In this document: positions 1 to 8,140 of the stretch, piece by piece
Position numbering within the stretch: position 1 is the stretch's first letter
How the letters are laid out: the number at the start of each line of letters is the position of its first letter
Source of the DNA: an uncultured Collinsella sp.
GTDB lineage: Bacteria > Actinomycetota > Coriobacteriia > Coriobacteriales > Coriobacteriaceae
Reading direction: 5' to 3'
Length of the DNA: 64,000 bases
NCBI GenBank assembly: GCA_959604825.1
Contig: CAUHCN010000001.1
Location: 1-64,000 of the forward strand
Notes under the pieces: model-generated
What the model was told of the DNA's origin: nothing
Database searches by the model: none
What the model saw: the letters and a program-made list of their open reading frames with translations, nothing else
Program-made: the position numbers and the translations under genes

Positions 1-80
1 AGTTGAAAGGCAGATTGCCGCTCTGGCGGGTTTGCAGCGTCAACTGGTTACGCGGTTTGGTAAAACCGCGTAACTACAAA
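1..80. repeat. Palindromic intergenic repeat, copy A (cut by window edge)
   Basis: The unit contains GCAGATTGCC-like and GCAGCGTC-like segments followed by a near-perfect hairpin at 47-74, with arms GTTACGCGGTTT and AAACCGCGTAAC. Copy B follows directly at 95-174 and a third copy lies at 45131-45202. It sits just 3' of queA on the minus strand. There is no T-run after the hairpin, so it is a dispersed repeat rather than a plain terminator. Confidence 0.75.
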
Positions 81-94
81 GGTCGCGCCCTTGA

Positions 95-174
95 AGTTGA
101 ACGTCAGATTGTCCAAATGCGGCCCGCGCAGCGTCGGCCGGTTACGTCGTTTGTAAAACGCCGTAACCTACAAA
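95..174. repeat. Palindromic intergenic repeat, copy B, running into the queA stop codon
   Basis: This is a diverged copy of the 1-80 unit. It shares AGTTGAA, CAGATTG, GCAGCGTC and the terminal hairpin (140-168, arms GGTTACG-CGTTT and AAACG-CGTAACC with one mismatch). Both copies end in CTACAAA after the hairpin. In copy B the CTA is the reverse complement of the TAG stop of queA. Confidence 0.7.
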
Positions 175-1379
175 ATGAGCATTGCGTCGCCGAAGCTGAA
201 GAAGCGGTAGCGCTCCTCGATGGCGGCGGCATAGGCATCCATGATCTGGTCGCGGGTGGCAAGCGCGCTTACGAGCATCATGAGCGTGGAGCGCGGCACG
301 TGGAAGTTCGTGATCAGCGCGTCGACCACGTGATAGGTCGAGCCGGGCATGAGGTAGAGCTGCGTCGTGGCGTTCTCGCGCACCACGATGTCACCGCGGC
401 CGAGCGTGTCAGCGCCGTCCTCGCGGCCTTCAAAATAGCGCGCTGTCACGGCCGGATTGGACACCGGAGCATCGGCGTCAAAGGCGCTCTCGAGCGAGCG
501 TACTGCGGTGGTGCCGACGGCGATCACGCGGTGCCCCTCGGCCTTCGCCTTATGCACGGCGTCGACAACCTCCTGTGACACGTGGTAGCGCTCGGTGTGC
601 ATGACGTGCTGCGTGGGGTCGTCCTCCTCCACCAGACGGAAGGTATCAATACCCACCTCGAGCTCGACGGCGGCAAACTTCGCGCCCTTGGCCTCGATAG
701 CGGCCATGAGCTCGGGGGTAAAGTGCAGACCCGCCGTAGGAGCGGCAGCCGAGTGCTCCTCCTTCATGGCGTAGACGGTCTGGTACTTCTCGGGATCGCC
801 CTCGTAATCGGTAATGTAGGGCGGCAGCGGCACGTGGCCGGCGGCGTGAATGGCCTCGTCGAGCGTGCGCGGCTCGCCGGCGGCATTGCAACCGGCTGGC
901 TCGAAGCGCACCAGACGGCCGCCGCGGCTATCGGTGACAAAGTCGACGACCTCGGCCGTCAGCACCACGGGAGCCCCTTCGGGCGCATGGGCGCCACCGG
1001 CGCGATACTCAATCTGAGCACCGGGCTTCAGACGCTTGCCCGGCTTGACCAGGCACTCCCAAACATGGCCGAGCGGATCCACGTCCTCGCGGCGCTTGAG
1101 CAGCAGCGTCTCGACCACGCCGCCCGAGCCCGTCTTGCGACCGATCAGACGGGCCGGCATCACACGCGTCTGGTTGATGACGAGCACGTCGCCCGGTTCG
1201 ATATAGTCGATGATGTCACGGAAGATGCGGTGTTCAACGGTACCGCCGTGCTCCAGCGGCGTTCCCGCCTGGGAGCCCTTGCGATCAACCACTAGCAGGC
1301 GGCAGGAGTCGCGAGGCTCGGCAGGAGCCTGGGCAATCAGTTCCTCAGGAAGGTTGTAGTCAAAATCATCGGTACGCAT
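168..1379 (-). CDS. queA: S-adenosylmethionine:tRNA ribosyltransferase-isomerase QueA
   Basis: QueA transfers and isomerises the ribosyl part of SAM onto preQ1 at the wobble position of GUN-anticodon tRNAs, giving epoxyqueuosine in the cytoplasm. The protein begins MRTDDFDYNLPEELIAQ and carries the family segments VLVINQTRVMPARL, ALTAGLHFT-like (PTAGLHFT) and ITNFHVPRSTLMML. I chose the ATG at 1379 because AGAGG lies 5 bases upstream; an in-frame GTG at 1394 overlaps that ribosome site. At about 403 residues it is longer than the usual 340-360, because of an insertion in the middle (roughly residues 115-170). queH, a later enzyme of the same pathway, lies 6 kb away on the same strand beyond the arginine island. 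Confidence 0.95.
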   Translation of the reverse strand: MRTDDFDYNLPEELIAQAPAEPRDSCRLLVVDRKGSQAGTPLEHGGTVEHRIFRDIIDYIEPGDVLVINQTRVMPARLIGRKTGSGGVVETLLLKRREDVDPLGHVWECLVKPGKRLKPGAQIEYRAGGAHAPEGAPVVLTAEVVDFVTDSRGGRLVRFEPAGCNAAGEPRTLDEAIHAAGHVPLPPYITDYEGDPEKYQTVYAMKEEHSAAAPTAGLHFTPELMAAIEAKGAKFAAVELEVGIDTFRLVEEDDPTQHVMHTERYHVSQEVVDAVHKAKAEGHRVIAVGTTAVRSLESAFDADAPVSNPAVTARYFEGREDGADTLGRGDIVVRENATTQLYLMPGSTYHVVDALITNFHVPRSTLMMLVSALATRDQIMDAYAAAIEERYRFFSFGDAMLIL

Positions 1380-1397
1380 CTTTGCCTCTTTCACAAA

Positions 1398-1428
1398 GCG
1401 CGTCAGTCGAAAAAATCGACTGACGCGC
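1398..1428 (-). promoter_or_regulatory. Strong hairpin in the queA leader
   Basis: A perfect 13-bp inverted repeat (GCGCGTCAGTCGA, 5-base loop, TCGACTGACGCGC) lies 18 bases upstream of the queA start and 86 bases beyond the arcB stop. On the minus strand the loop is a run of T. It is too close to the queA ribosome site to be only the arcB terminator, so it may act as a leader attenuator or protein operator. The function is inferred. Confidence 0.5.
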
Positions 1429-1513
1429 GCATCATTCTCCCCTGTATCCTATCAGCTTGTTGAGAGAAATATAGTATGGCAAACAGATTTGCGACTGTTT
1501 TCTCAACGCCCCG

Positions 1514-2524
1514 CTACTTAAGCGTTGCGCACATCACCGCCTTAATCGTATGCATGCGATTCTCCGCTTCTTGGAAAACACGAGACTTATCGGACTCAAA
1601 AACCTCGTCCGTGACTTCCATTTCGGTGACTCCAAACTTCTCAGCAATTTCGGCACCAACAGTAGTATTAGTATCGTGAAAGCTCGGAAGGCAGTGGAGG
1701 AAAATTGCCTCGGGCTTTGCCATAGACATCACCTCAGCGGTCACACGATACGGCGACATGAGCTTAATGCGGCTTTCCCACAGCTCTGCGGGCTGACCCA
1801 TGCCAACCCAAACATCCGTGTAAATTACATCGGCATCACGAGCGCCTTCCTCAATATCCTCTGTAATGGTAATCGTCGATCCATGCTCGGCCGCAATACG
1901 ACTACATTCTGCAAGGAGTTCAGGATCATAGGATGTAGCCCCCTCCGAATTTCCCCCGATTGGGCCGCAAGAACAGTAGTTAATGCCGAGCTTAGCGCAA
2001 ATGACCATGAGCGAATCGGCGACGTTTCCGGCCGCCTTACCAAAAAATGTAAGTTTCCTGCCCTTAATCTCTCCAAACTCTTCACGCATGGTCAGAATAT
2101 CGGCAAGCACTTGAGTCGGGTGGAATTCAGTAGTCAGCCCATTCCAAACGGGAACCCCAGCTTTTGCAGCAAGCTCCTCAACCTTCGCCTGTTCAAAGCC
2201 GCGGTATTCAATTCCGTCATACATGCGGCCAAGGACGCGAGCCGTGTCCTCAATCGACTCCTTTTTGCCCATCTGGGACGAGCCCGGATCCAAATAAGTT
2301 ACACCCATGCCAAGGTCAAGTGCACCAACTTCGAAGGCGCAGCGAGTACGCGTGGAAGTCTTCTCAAATAGCAAAACAATATTCTTGCCTTCAAGGTATT
2401 TATGCGGAACACCGGCACGCTTCATGCTTTTGAAGTTGGCAGAAAGCTCAAGCAGATACTCAATCTCTTCCGTCGTGTAATCAAGCAGCTTCAGAAAACT
2501 GCGACCAGCGATATTAACACCCAT
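1514..2524 (-). CDS. arcB: Ornithine carbamoyltransferase, probably the catabolic ArcB of the ADI pathway
   Basis: The enzyme interconverts ornithine plus carbamoyl phosphate with citrulline plus phosphate. The carbamoyl-phosphate loop STRTR (EKTSTRTRCAFE), the HPTQ motif (FHPTQVLADILTM) and the HCLP motif near the C-terminus are all present. The length (336 residues) fits the family. The ATG at 2524 is preferred over the one at 2533 because AGGAG lies 9 bases before it and abuts the other. It is third in a minus-strand run arcD-arcA-arcB with gaps of about 30 bases, so the catabolic role (citrulline phosphorolysis) is inferred from context. Sequence alone does not separate ArcB from anabolic ArgF. 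Confidence 0.92.
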   Translation of the reverse strand: MGVNIAGRSFLKLLDYTTEEIEYLLELSANFKSMKRAGVPHKYLEGKNIVLLFEKTSTRTRCAFEVGALDLGMGVTYLDPGSSQMGKKESIEDTARVLGRMYDGIEYRGFEQAKVEELAAKAGVPVWNGLTTEFHPTQVLADILTMREEFGEIKGRKLTFFGKAAGNVADSLMVICAKLGINYCSCGPIGGNSEGATSYDPELLAECSRIAAEHGSTITITEDIEEGARDADVIYTDVWVGMGQPAELWESRIKLMSPYRVTAEVMSMAKPEAIFLHCLPSFHDTNTTVGAEIAEKFGVTEMEVTDEVFESDKSRVFQEAENRMHTIKAVMCATLK

Positions 2525-2556
2525 ATTCGCCATCTCCTATCACAGTGGATTTGCAA

Positions 2557-3801
2557 CTAAATATCTTCGCGCCAGAAGGGCATGCTCATGCAGCGCGGGC
2601 CGCCACGACCGCGGGACAGTTCCTCGGAGGGAACGACCAAAAGTTCCAAACCGTTCTTGTAGAGCTCATCATTTGTGACAACATTGCGCTCGTAAACACA
2701 GACTTTACCAGGAGCAACGGCAAGAGTGTTCGACCCGTCGTTCCACTGCTCGCGAGACGCCTCAACCATATCGCCGGCACCGCACTCAATAAGCTGCACC
2801 TTCTCCACGCCAGTAGCCATTTCAAGAATATGCTCAAGCGTGTCATCAATCTCTTGAACAGCGACCATTCCCTCAGAGTCACCACGAGTCAGACGATAAA
2901 CACGAAGGGTCTCAAAAATACCGGGATAAACTGTAAACTTATCGAAATCCACCATGGTGCAAACGGTGTCAAGATGCATGTAAGCATAGCCGTTGGGGAT
3001 TTTAATAGCGTAAACGGTATCGATCTCAGAATTCCCAGATCCCCAGAACAAATTCTTTGCAAGCTCCTCAATCGCAGCCGCCTCAGTTCGCTGGCTAATT
3101 CCAATAGCCAAGGTATGAGCGTTAATGTTAAGCACATCACCGCCCTCGATATGCCAGGGATTCTTATGGTCGTACCAAATCGGAGTCCCTGCATAATCGG
3201 GATGGTATTTGAAAATCGCTTCATAGAAGGGCACTTCACGATCTCGCTGTTTCCAATACATATGGTGAAGCAGAACGCCTTTGCCCACAGAAGCAAGAGG
3301 ATCGCGAGAGAAATATGAACTCGGAAGAGGCTTCAACACCAAATCATCGGGCTTCGCATCCTCATTATCCATCATGCTAAGCGTAGTCGAGACGCGAGGC
3401 AGCTCAAGGTCACGATAACGATACCCCCCCATAGCCTCAAGTACAAACTGATACGAATCTGAAATAGCGTCGAGCTTTTCACGAACAGCCTGCTCAAGCA
3501 TAGGATTGACAATTCCGCTCTCAGCCATAAATGTATCGGTAAACTCAGCGCGAGCCGAGGGGCATGCATCCAGCGCTTCAGCAACGAGTTTCTCCATATA
3601 GAGAACTTCAACACCTTCGCTCCTCAGAAGATCCGCAAAGGCATCATGCTCCTTTTGAGCCACATCAAGATAGAAACAGTCGTGAATCCAGACATCCTCG
3701 AACTCTTCTGCCTTTACGTTCACAAGGTCACGACCGGGGCGGTGAAGCACAACTTTCTTGAGCTTACCAATCTCGCTGTGTACATTCAGTCCTTTAGGCA
3801 T
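2557..3801 (-). CDS. arcA: Arginine deiminase ArcA
   Basis: ArcA hydrolyses arginine to citrulline and ammonia, the first step of the ADI pathway, in the cytoplasm. The protein is 414 residues, as expected. Visible signatures are VVLHRPG near the N-terminus, YFSRDP (family FTRDP) near residue 170, HIEGGDVL, GISQRTEA, MHLDTVCT with the catalytic His, and the C-terminal nucleophile Cys in GGPRCMSMPFWRED. It follows arcD by 28 bases and precedes arcB by 32 bases, which indicates one transcript. Base composition is clearly richer in A and T than that of flanking genes such as queA, consistent with an acquired island. Confidence 0.96.
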   Translation of the reverse strand: MPKGLNVHSEIGKLKKVVLHRPGRDLVNVKAEEFEDVWIHDCFYLDVAQKEHDAFADLLRSEGVEVLYMEKLVAEALDACPSARAEFTDTFMAESGIVNPMLEQAVREKLDAISDSYQFVLEAMGGYRYRDLELPRVSTTLSMMDNEDAKPDDLVLKPLPSSYFSRDPLASVGKGVLLHHMYWKQRDREVPFYEAIFKYHPDYAGTPIWYDHKNPWHIEGGDVLNINAHTLAIGISQRTEAAAIEELAKNLFWGSGNSEIDTVYAIKIPNGYAYMHLDTVCTMVDFDKFTVYPGIFETLRVYRLTRGDSEGMVAVQEIDDTLEHILEMATGVEKVQLIECGAGDMVEASREQWNDGSNTLAVAPGKVCVYERNVVTNDELYKNGLELLVVPSEELSRGRGGPRCMSMPFWREDI

Positions 3802-3829
3802 TCCTGTTACTCCATTTCAGCCATGAAAC

Positions 3830-5272
3830 CTACAGGGCAATAAGTCCCGAGATTGCTACGAATACGATATTGATGAGCGACACGACCAAGAAGAATTTCC
3901 AAACGGTCTTCCACCACTGGCCAAGCTTGATCTTGCACACGCCCAAACCCGCTACAAGAATGGCGCTAGTAGGACAGATCAAAGACATCGTCGCGCTACC
4001 CATGGAGAGAGCCCACACGGCAGCCTCGGGATTAAGGCCCATGAGTTCGGTCAAAGGTCCAAAAATGGGAGCGGTCAGTGCTGCAAGGCCAGATGAGCTG
4101 GGAACCAGGATCGCCAGGAGGTTCTCAACCGCATAAAGAAGCGTAGTAAAGAGAACCGCCGGGATGCCGCCCAGACCAGTGGCGAGCGCATTGAGGATGG
4201 TATCGATGATCATGCCGTCAGAGGCAATGACAAGGATGCCACGCGCAAGTCCAACGACAATTGCCGAGAAAGCAAAGTCAGCGATACCCGCAACAAATTC
4301 CTGAGCGATGACGTCCTGACTAAAGCCCGCAATAACACCAGCCAACAAGCCCATGGCCAAAAAGACCGCAGAAATCTCGTTCATATACCAGCCCTGGGTC
4401 ACAAGTCCCCAGATGATAAGGCACATTCCAGCGATAAATACCGCAAGCACGCCTTTTTGACGACCCGTAAATTCCGCATCAAGGGCAGATTCATCGGCAG
4501 CGAACTCGACTTTCTTGGCGATATCATCCTCAAATGTGATCGATGACTCAGGATTCTTCTTTACCCTTCGTGCATAGAGGACAACCCAAGTAATTGCAAC
4601 GGCGGTCAAAACAACCCAGGCAATCATACGCAGCCACAGCTGGGGGTTGCCCTGAATACCAAGAATACCTTGCGCAATGAGAACATTAAACGGATTAATC
4701 GTTGAGGCGATGTAACCCGTGCGCGCTCCAACGAACACGACCATGAACGCCGTCATCGAGTCGAAGCCCATAGCCATCATAATTGGCATGAAGATCGCAA
4801 AGAACGGGAGAGTTTCTTCCGCCATGCCAAAGTTCGTTCCGCCCAATGCAAAGAGAACCATCGCAATAGGAATAATTAGAATGTCTTTGTTCTTAAAGCG
4901 GCGAACGACACGACCCATTCCGCTCGTGATAGCGCCCGTTTTAGTAATAACCTGAAACGAACCGCCCACAATCAAGATGAATGCAACGACCTCAATTGCC
5001 TCTTGTATACCGCGCGTTGGAGCCTGAAGAACATCGAAGACACCTTGTCTGAGATCTACTTCATCCCCGGTTTCCTCGTCAATATATGTCTTTTCACTCT
5101 GCTCATACGTACCTGCGACAGTGACTTCACGACCGTTCACCTCCTGACGCTGATAGGACCCAGAGGGAACAATCCACGTGAGAACAGCGAAGATGACCAT
5201 AAGTGCAAAGATGATCGCATATACATGCGGGACCTTGAACTGCTTGATGCCTTTCGAACTTTCCGCTGCCAT
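3830..5272 (-). CDS. arcD: YfcC/DcuC-type membrane antiporter, likely arginine-ornithine exchanger ArcD
   Basis: A 480-residue integral membrane protein with a cytoplasmic N-terminus, a first membrane helix at about residues 17-35, an extracytoplasmic loop to about 95 and roughly eleven more hydrophobic segments. The sequence style (WIVPSGSY after helix 1, paired VPSSSGLAALTAPI and CPTSAILVAGL segments) matches the YfcC family, whose members serve as ArcD in streptococcal ADI operons. It is first in arcD-arcA-arcB and has a strong ribosome site (AAGGAGGAGAT) at its ATG. The arginine-ornithine exchange role is inferred from family and operon; other amino acids or peptides cannot be excluded. 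Confidence 0.85.
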   Translation of the reverse strand: MAAESSKGIKQFKVPHVYAIIFALMVIFAVLTWIVPSGSYQRQEVNGREVTVAGTYEQSEKTYIDEETGDEVDLRQGVFDVLQAPTRGIQEAIEVVAFILIVGGSFQVITKTGAITSGMGRVVRRFKNKDILIIPIAMVLFALGGTNFGMAEETLPFFAIFMPIMMAMGFDSMTAFMVVFVGARTGYIASTINPFNVLIAQGILGIQGNPQLWLRMIAWVVLTAVAITWVVLYARRVKKNPESSITFEDDIAKKVEFAADESALDAEFTGRQKGVLAVFIAGMCLIIWGLVTQGWYMNEISAVFLAMGLLAGVIAGFSQDVIAQEFVAGIADFAFSAIVVGLARGILVIASDGMIIDTILNALATGLGGIPAVLFTTLLYAVENLLAILVPSSSGLAALTAPIFGPLTELMGLNPEAAVWALSMGSATMSLICPTSAILVAGLGVCKIKLGQWWKTVWKFFLVVSLINIVFVAISGLIAL

Positions 5273-5525
5273 ATCTCCTCCTTCATTCCTTTTCCCATCT
5301 ATCCAGCTGGCACCATAAATGTATGAGGTTGCTCAGCGGTGGTCGGGCAACCATCGCTATCGTGTCGCTTTTCACCTATGAACGGCAGCTAAAGTGACGT
5401 TATTAATCAATCTGATATTTTAAATTGATGTTATTTGTCAATTACATACGTCTTTTAACTTTTCCGCAACACAACAAGGAACCTGCCTTAGCCTTATATA
5501 AAAACCAGCAGGACAGGAGACAGGC
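5273..5525. promoter_or_regulatory. Divergent control region between arcDAB and the second arginine deiminase
   Basis: This AT-rich region separates two divergent arginine units. An inverted repeat ATCAAT (5406-5411) and ATTGAT (5424-5429), separated by 12 bases, lies near the middle and could be a dimer operator for an ArgR, CRP/FNR or XRE-type protein. A TTATATA element at 5494-5500 is a possible -10 for the plus-strand gene, and AGGAG at 5515-5519 is its ribosome site. No factor can be assigned from sequence. Confidence 0.5.
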
Positions 5526-6776
5526 ATGCAAGGCATACACATAACAAATGAAATCGGTCATTTAAAAGCCGTACTTGTCCATCGACCAGGAGCTGAAACA
5601 CAAAACTACCCTGATGCCGACTTCAGCCAAGTTTTCTCCCTGCGAAAATGGAGCGGTCGTTTTGACCTCGACAAAGCAATGTATGAGCACGATTCCATGG
5701 TTCAATTGCTTGAGAAGCATGGCGTAGAAACCATTGAAATTAGGGACCTTCTCGAAGACTCACTTGAAACTGAGCCCCAATCACTTAAATATTTTATTGA
5801 TGACTACCTCCGTTGCAGCGGGGCAACAGGCAGAGAGTTCCTCGAGGCAATAACCCAGCTGTTTGAGAACGCTAAGAACACCCAGGAATTGGTGAATATA
5901 GTACTTAACGGCATTCGCTTTGGAGACACTGAGCTATGTTCAAACCAGTCGGAAACACTACGGGCGCTCGTGCACGAGCAATTTGATCCCGCCTCGCTCT
6001 TGGTCAATCCCCTCAACACGCTTTTTTTCACTCGTGATCCTGCTGTGGTAGTCGGAGACGGCATCATCCTAAATCATATGTATTGGCCTGAGCGTGATCG
6101 TGAGGTCGCCTTATACCGGCAGATATTCACCCACCACAAGATCATGGGAGAAACTCCAATATGTGATTTGAACAGGAGTAGCTACCATATAGAAGGCGGA
6201 GACATTATTGTTATCAGTGCTAAGACAATATTAGTTGGAATCTCTGACCGAACTGAACCCGCCGCCGTCGAGTCACTTGCCAAAGAGCTCCTGACCTCAA
6301 ATAAATTCCAGACCACCGAGCTAATTGCGATTCGAGTCCCCTCTGACGGGCTGCGTATCCACCTCGATACGTTCATAAGTAGAATTGATCACGACGCGTT
6401 CCTCATCGATCGTGAGATATGCAATGCCGTTGATGCATACAGCATTCAACTAAAACGATCCGGAAGGGGCCTTACGATCACTCCTATCGATCGCACGATT
6501 CCGGAAATACTCTCTGCAGCCTGTTGCGAACCAATAAAAGTGATTGACTGCGGAGGCGGGAATCAAACCGCCTACGAAAGAGAACGCCGGAACAACGCAA
6601 CGTCTATCCTTGCGCTCTCGCCAGGAAAACTATGCGTATATGAAGAAAACGTTTGGACCAACGAAGCGCTTGAGAAAGCAGGAATGGAATTATTCCCGCT
6701 ATCCATTGACGAGCTCACCAAAGGCTATGGTGGCACAAACTGTCTATGCCTCCCTCTGTGGCGAGAGGATCTATAG
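5526..6776 (+). CDS. Second, divergent arginine deiminase (ArcA paralogue)
   Basis: A 416-residue member of the arginine deiminase family that is clearly diverged from the neighbouring ArcA. The catalytic landmarks are kept: VLVHRPG, FFTRDP, HIEGGDII, GISDRTEP, IHLDTFIS with the active-site His, and the C-terminal Cys in GGTNCLCLPLWRED. It should therefore be an active guanidine-modifying enzyme, most simply a second arginine deiminase. The diverged N-terminal 150 residues may alter substrate or regulation. The start has AGGAG 6 bases upstream. It is divergent from arcD and is followed after 2 bases by an XRE regulator, so it forms its own bicistron. Composition is AT-rich like the rest of the island. 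Confidence 0.88.
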   Translation: MQGIHITNEIGHLKAVLVHRPGAETQNYPDADFSQVFSLRKWSGRFDLDKAMYEHDSMVQLLEKHGVETIEIRDLLEDSLETEPQSLKYFIDDYLRCSGATGREFLEAITQLFENAKNTQELVNIVLNGIRFGDTELCSNQSETLRALVHEQFDPASLLVNPLNTLFFTRDPAVVVGDGIILNHMYWPERDREVALYRQIFTHHKIMGETPICDLNRSSYHIEGGDIIVISAKTILVGISDRTEPAAVESLAKELLTSNKFQTTELIAIRVPSDGLRIHLDTFISRIDHDAFLIDREICNAVDAYSIQLKRSGRGLTITPIDRTIPEILSAACCEPIKVIDCGGGNQTAYERERRNNATSILALSPGKLCVYEENVWTNEALEKAGMELFPLSIDELTKGYGGTNCLCLPLWREDL

Positions 6777-6778
6777 CC

Positions 6779-7435
6779 ATGGGCTTCGGGGCAAATATTC
6801 GTAAACTCCGCACCATGGAGCATCTTGGTCAGGCGCAACTTGCAGAGATGTTGGGGGTATCTAAAGAGACCGTTTGTCGTTGGGAAAAAAGTCGGTATGC
6901 CCCCCGTGAGCGCTATATTGAAAAGTTACAAGCGCTCTTCGGTTGCACCCGCGATGAACTTGTTGGCGAGGAAAACGGTTTGGCTGTAAAGCTCGCAAAT
7001 AAAAGAATCGTCACCGACGAAGACCCTGCTATCCACGAAATGGAGGGCACATTTCCCGTCATCGATATCGAATCGCAAAAGCGCCGCATCACGCACGGCC
7101 AACAAAATGCTTGCGCGCCTGTAGACGTAGCCAAACGTCACCCACATAGCGTTTTCGTTAAAATCAAAGGCGACGAAATGTCCCGCATTTACCCTCCCGG
7201 CAGCTTACTACTTGTCGATACCACCGCAAAGCCTTGGAACGGCTGTGCTGTATTGGCGCTCGCAGACGGTAAAACACCGGTAATTAGGCGATTTGCAGAA
7301 GGAAACGACATGATTGTGCTGTCGTCCCATTCATATGCAACAGCAAGTCCGGATCTGATGTTTAACAAACGGAGGATTAGAATCATAGGAGTCGTCGTTT
7401 GGTATCAAGCGAGCCACGATCACACGCTAAATTAA
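6779..7435 (+). CDS. XRE-family regulator with an S24-like domain that lacks the catalytic dyad
   Basis: Residues about 5-60 form an XRE helix-turn-helix (LGQAQLAEMLGVSKETVCRWE). After a linker, residues about 125-210 match the LexA/CI C-terminal S24 fold, with GDEM-SRIYPPGSLLLVD, GCAVLALADG and a final GVVVWY. In proteolytic members the motif is GDSM with a later Lys. Here the Ser is Glu (KGDEMS) and the Lys position is Arg (TPVIRRF), so self-cleavage is unlikely and the domain may bind a ligand or mediate dimerisation. I chose the ATG at 6779, 2 bases after the deiminase stop. It probably controls the adjacent divergent arginine genes; this is inferred from position. Confidence 0.82.
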   Translation: MGFGANIRKLRTMEHLGQAQLAEMLGVSKETVCRWEKSRYAPRERYIEKLQALFGCTRDELVGEENGLAVKLANKRIVTDEDPAIHEMEGTFPVIDIESQKRRITHGQQNACAPVDVAKRHPHSVFVKIKGDEMSRIYPPGSLLLVDTTAKPWNGCAVLALADGKTPVIRRFAEGNDMIVLSSHSYATASPDLMFNKRRIRIIGVVVWYQASHDHTLN

Positions 7436-7495
7436 ATCGACTTTCCCAAAAACGACCGTACCGCACAGACAGCTCAAAGTCCCAGCCCAAATGAA

Positions 7496-8077
7496 CTACT
7501 TTTTGGCGGCTTTGCGCTCGTCGCGGATGCGGGCGCGATCCATGGCCGCCTCGACCGCCGAGAAACGGCAGCCGCAGTAATTCTGCCGATACATGCCCAG
7601 CTCACGCGAACGGCGCGTAGCCTCGGGATAATACGGGCGAAAATCGCGAATCACCGGGGTGAGACCGCGGGCGGCAGCCAGACGCTCCAAAACATCATTG
7701 CAGGTATCGAACAGCTGATACGGCGAGACGGCGAGCGTCGTGCCCACAAACTCAAACCCGCGCTCCTGGGCCACGCGGCACGCCTCGGCCAAGCGCAGGG
7801 CATAGCACGAGCGACAGCGACGGGGCCGATCGGCACCCAGCGGGGCCACGCCGGCCTCCCAGCGCTCGCGGTCCTCCCCCGCCTCGATGAGCTCGATGTC
7901 GCCATCGGCACACCACCGGCGCAGCTCGTCCAGACGCCGCCGCCATTCATCGCGCGGTTGAATATTGGGATTGGTCCAGCAAATCGTGGGCTCAAACCCC
8001 TCCTCGCGCAGCAGGCGAACCGGCTCAAGCGAGCATGGTGCACAGCACGCATGCAGCAACAACGACTTCATCGACAT
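7496..8077 (-). CDS. queH: Epoxyqueuosine reductase QueH
   Basis: QueH reduces epoxyqueuosine to queuosine in tRNA, replacing QueG in many bacteria. The 193-residue protein shows the DUF208 cysteine pattern: HACCAPC at the N-terminus, CRSCYALRL in the middle and YCGCRFS near the C-terminus. These ligate an Fe-S cluster and a second metal site in the known family. It completes the pathway begun by queA on the same strand; the arginine island lies between them. Two in-frame ATGs (8077 and 8071) are possible starts, both just after a GGGACGGGG sequence. GC content is high again here, marking the right edge of the AT-rich island. Confidence 0.92.
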   Translation of the reverse strand: MSMKSLLLHACCAPCSLEPVRLLREEGFEPTICWTNPNIQPRDEWRRRLDELRRWCADGDIELIEAGEDRERWEAGVAPLGADRPRRCRSCYALRLAEACRVAQERGFEFVGTTLAVSPYQLFDTCNDVLERLAAARGLTPVIRDFRPYYPEATRRSRELGMYRQNYCGCRFSAVEAAMDRARIRDERKAAKK

Positions 8078-8111
8078 CCCCGTCCCAGAAAACTCACCCC
8101 GACATCATGGC

Positions 8112-8140
8112 AGCTAAAATAGCCCCGTCCCAAAAAGACT
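8112..8140 (-). repeat. 29-base intergenic motif, copy 1
   Basis: On the minus strand it reads TCTTTTTGGGACGGGGC followed by T-rich sequence and AGCT, starting at the stop codon of the DUF3267 gene. A copy with 28 of 29 bases identical lies at 56954-56982, downstream of addA. A third GGGACGGGG core sits directly before queH at about 8079. Confidence 0.6.

Noticed and set aside
1..200. CRISPR-like array in the tandem repeats at the left edge
   Set aside because: Only two diverged 80-base units are present, with internal palindromes and no regular spacers.
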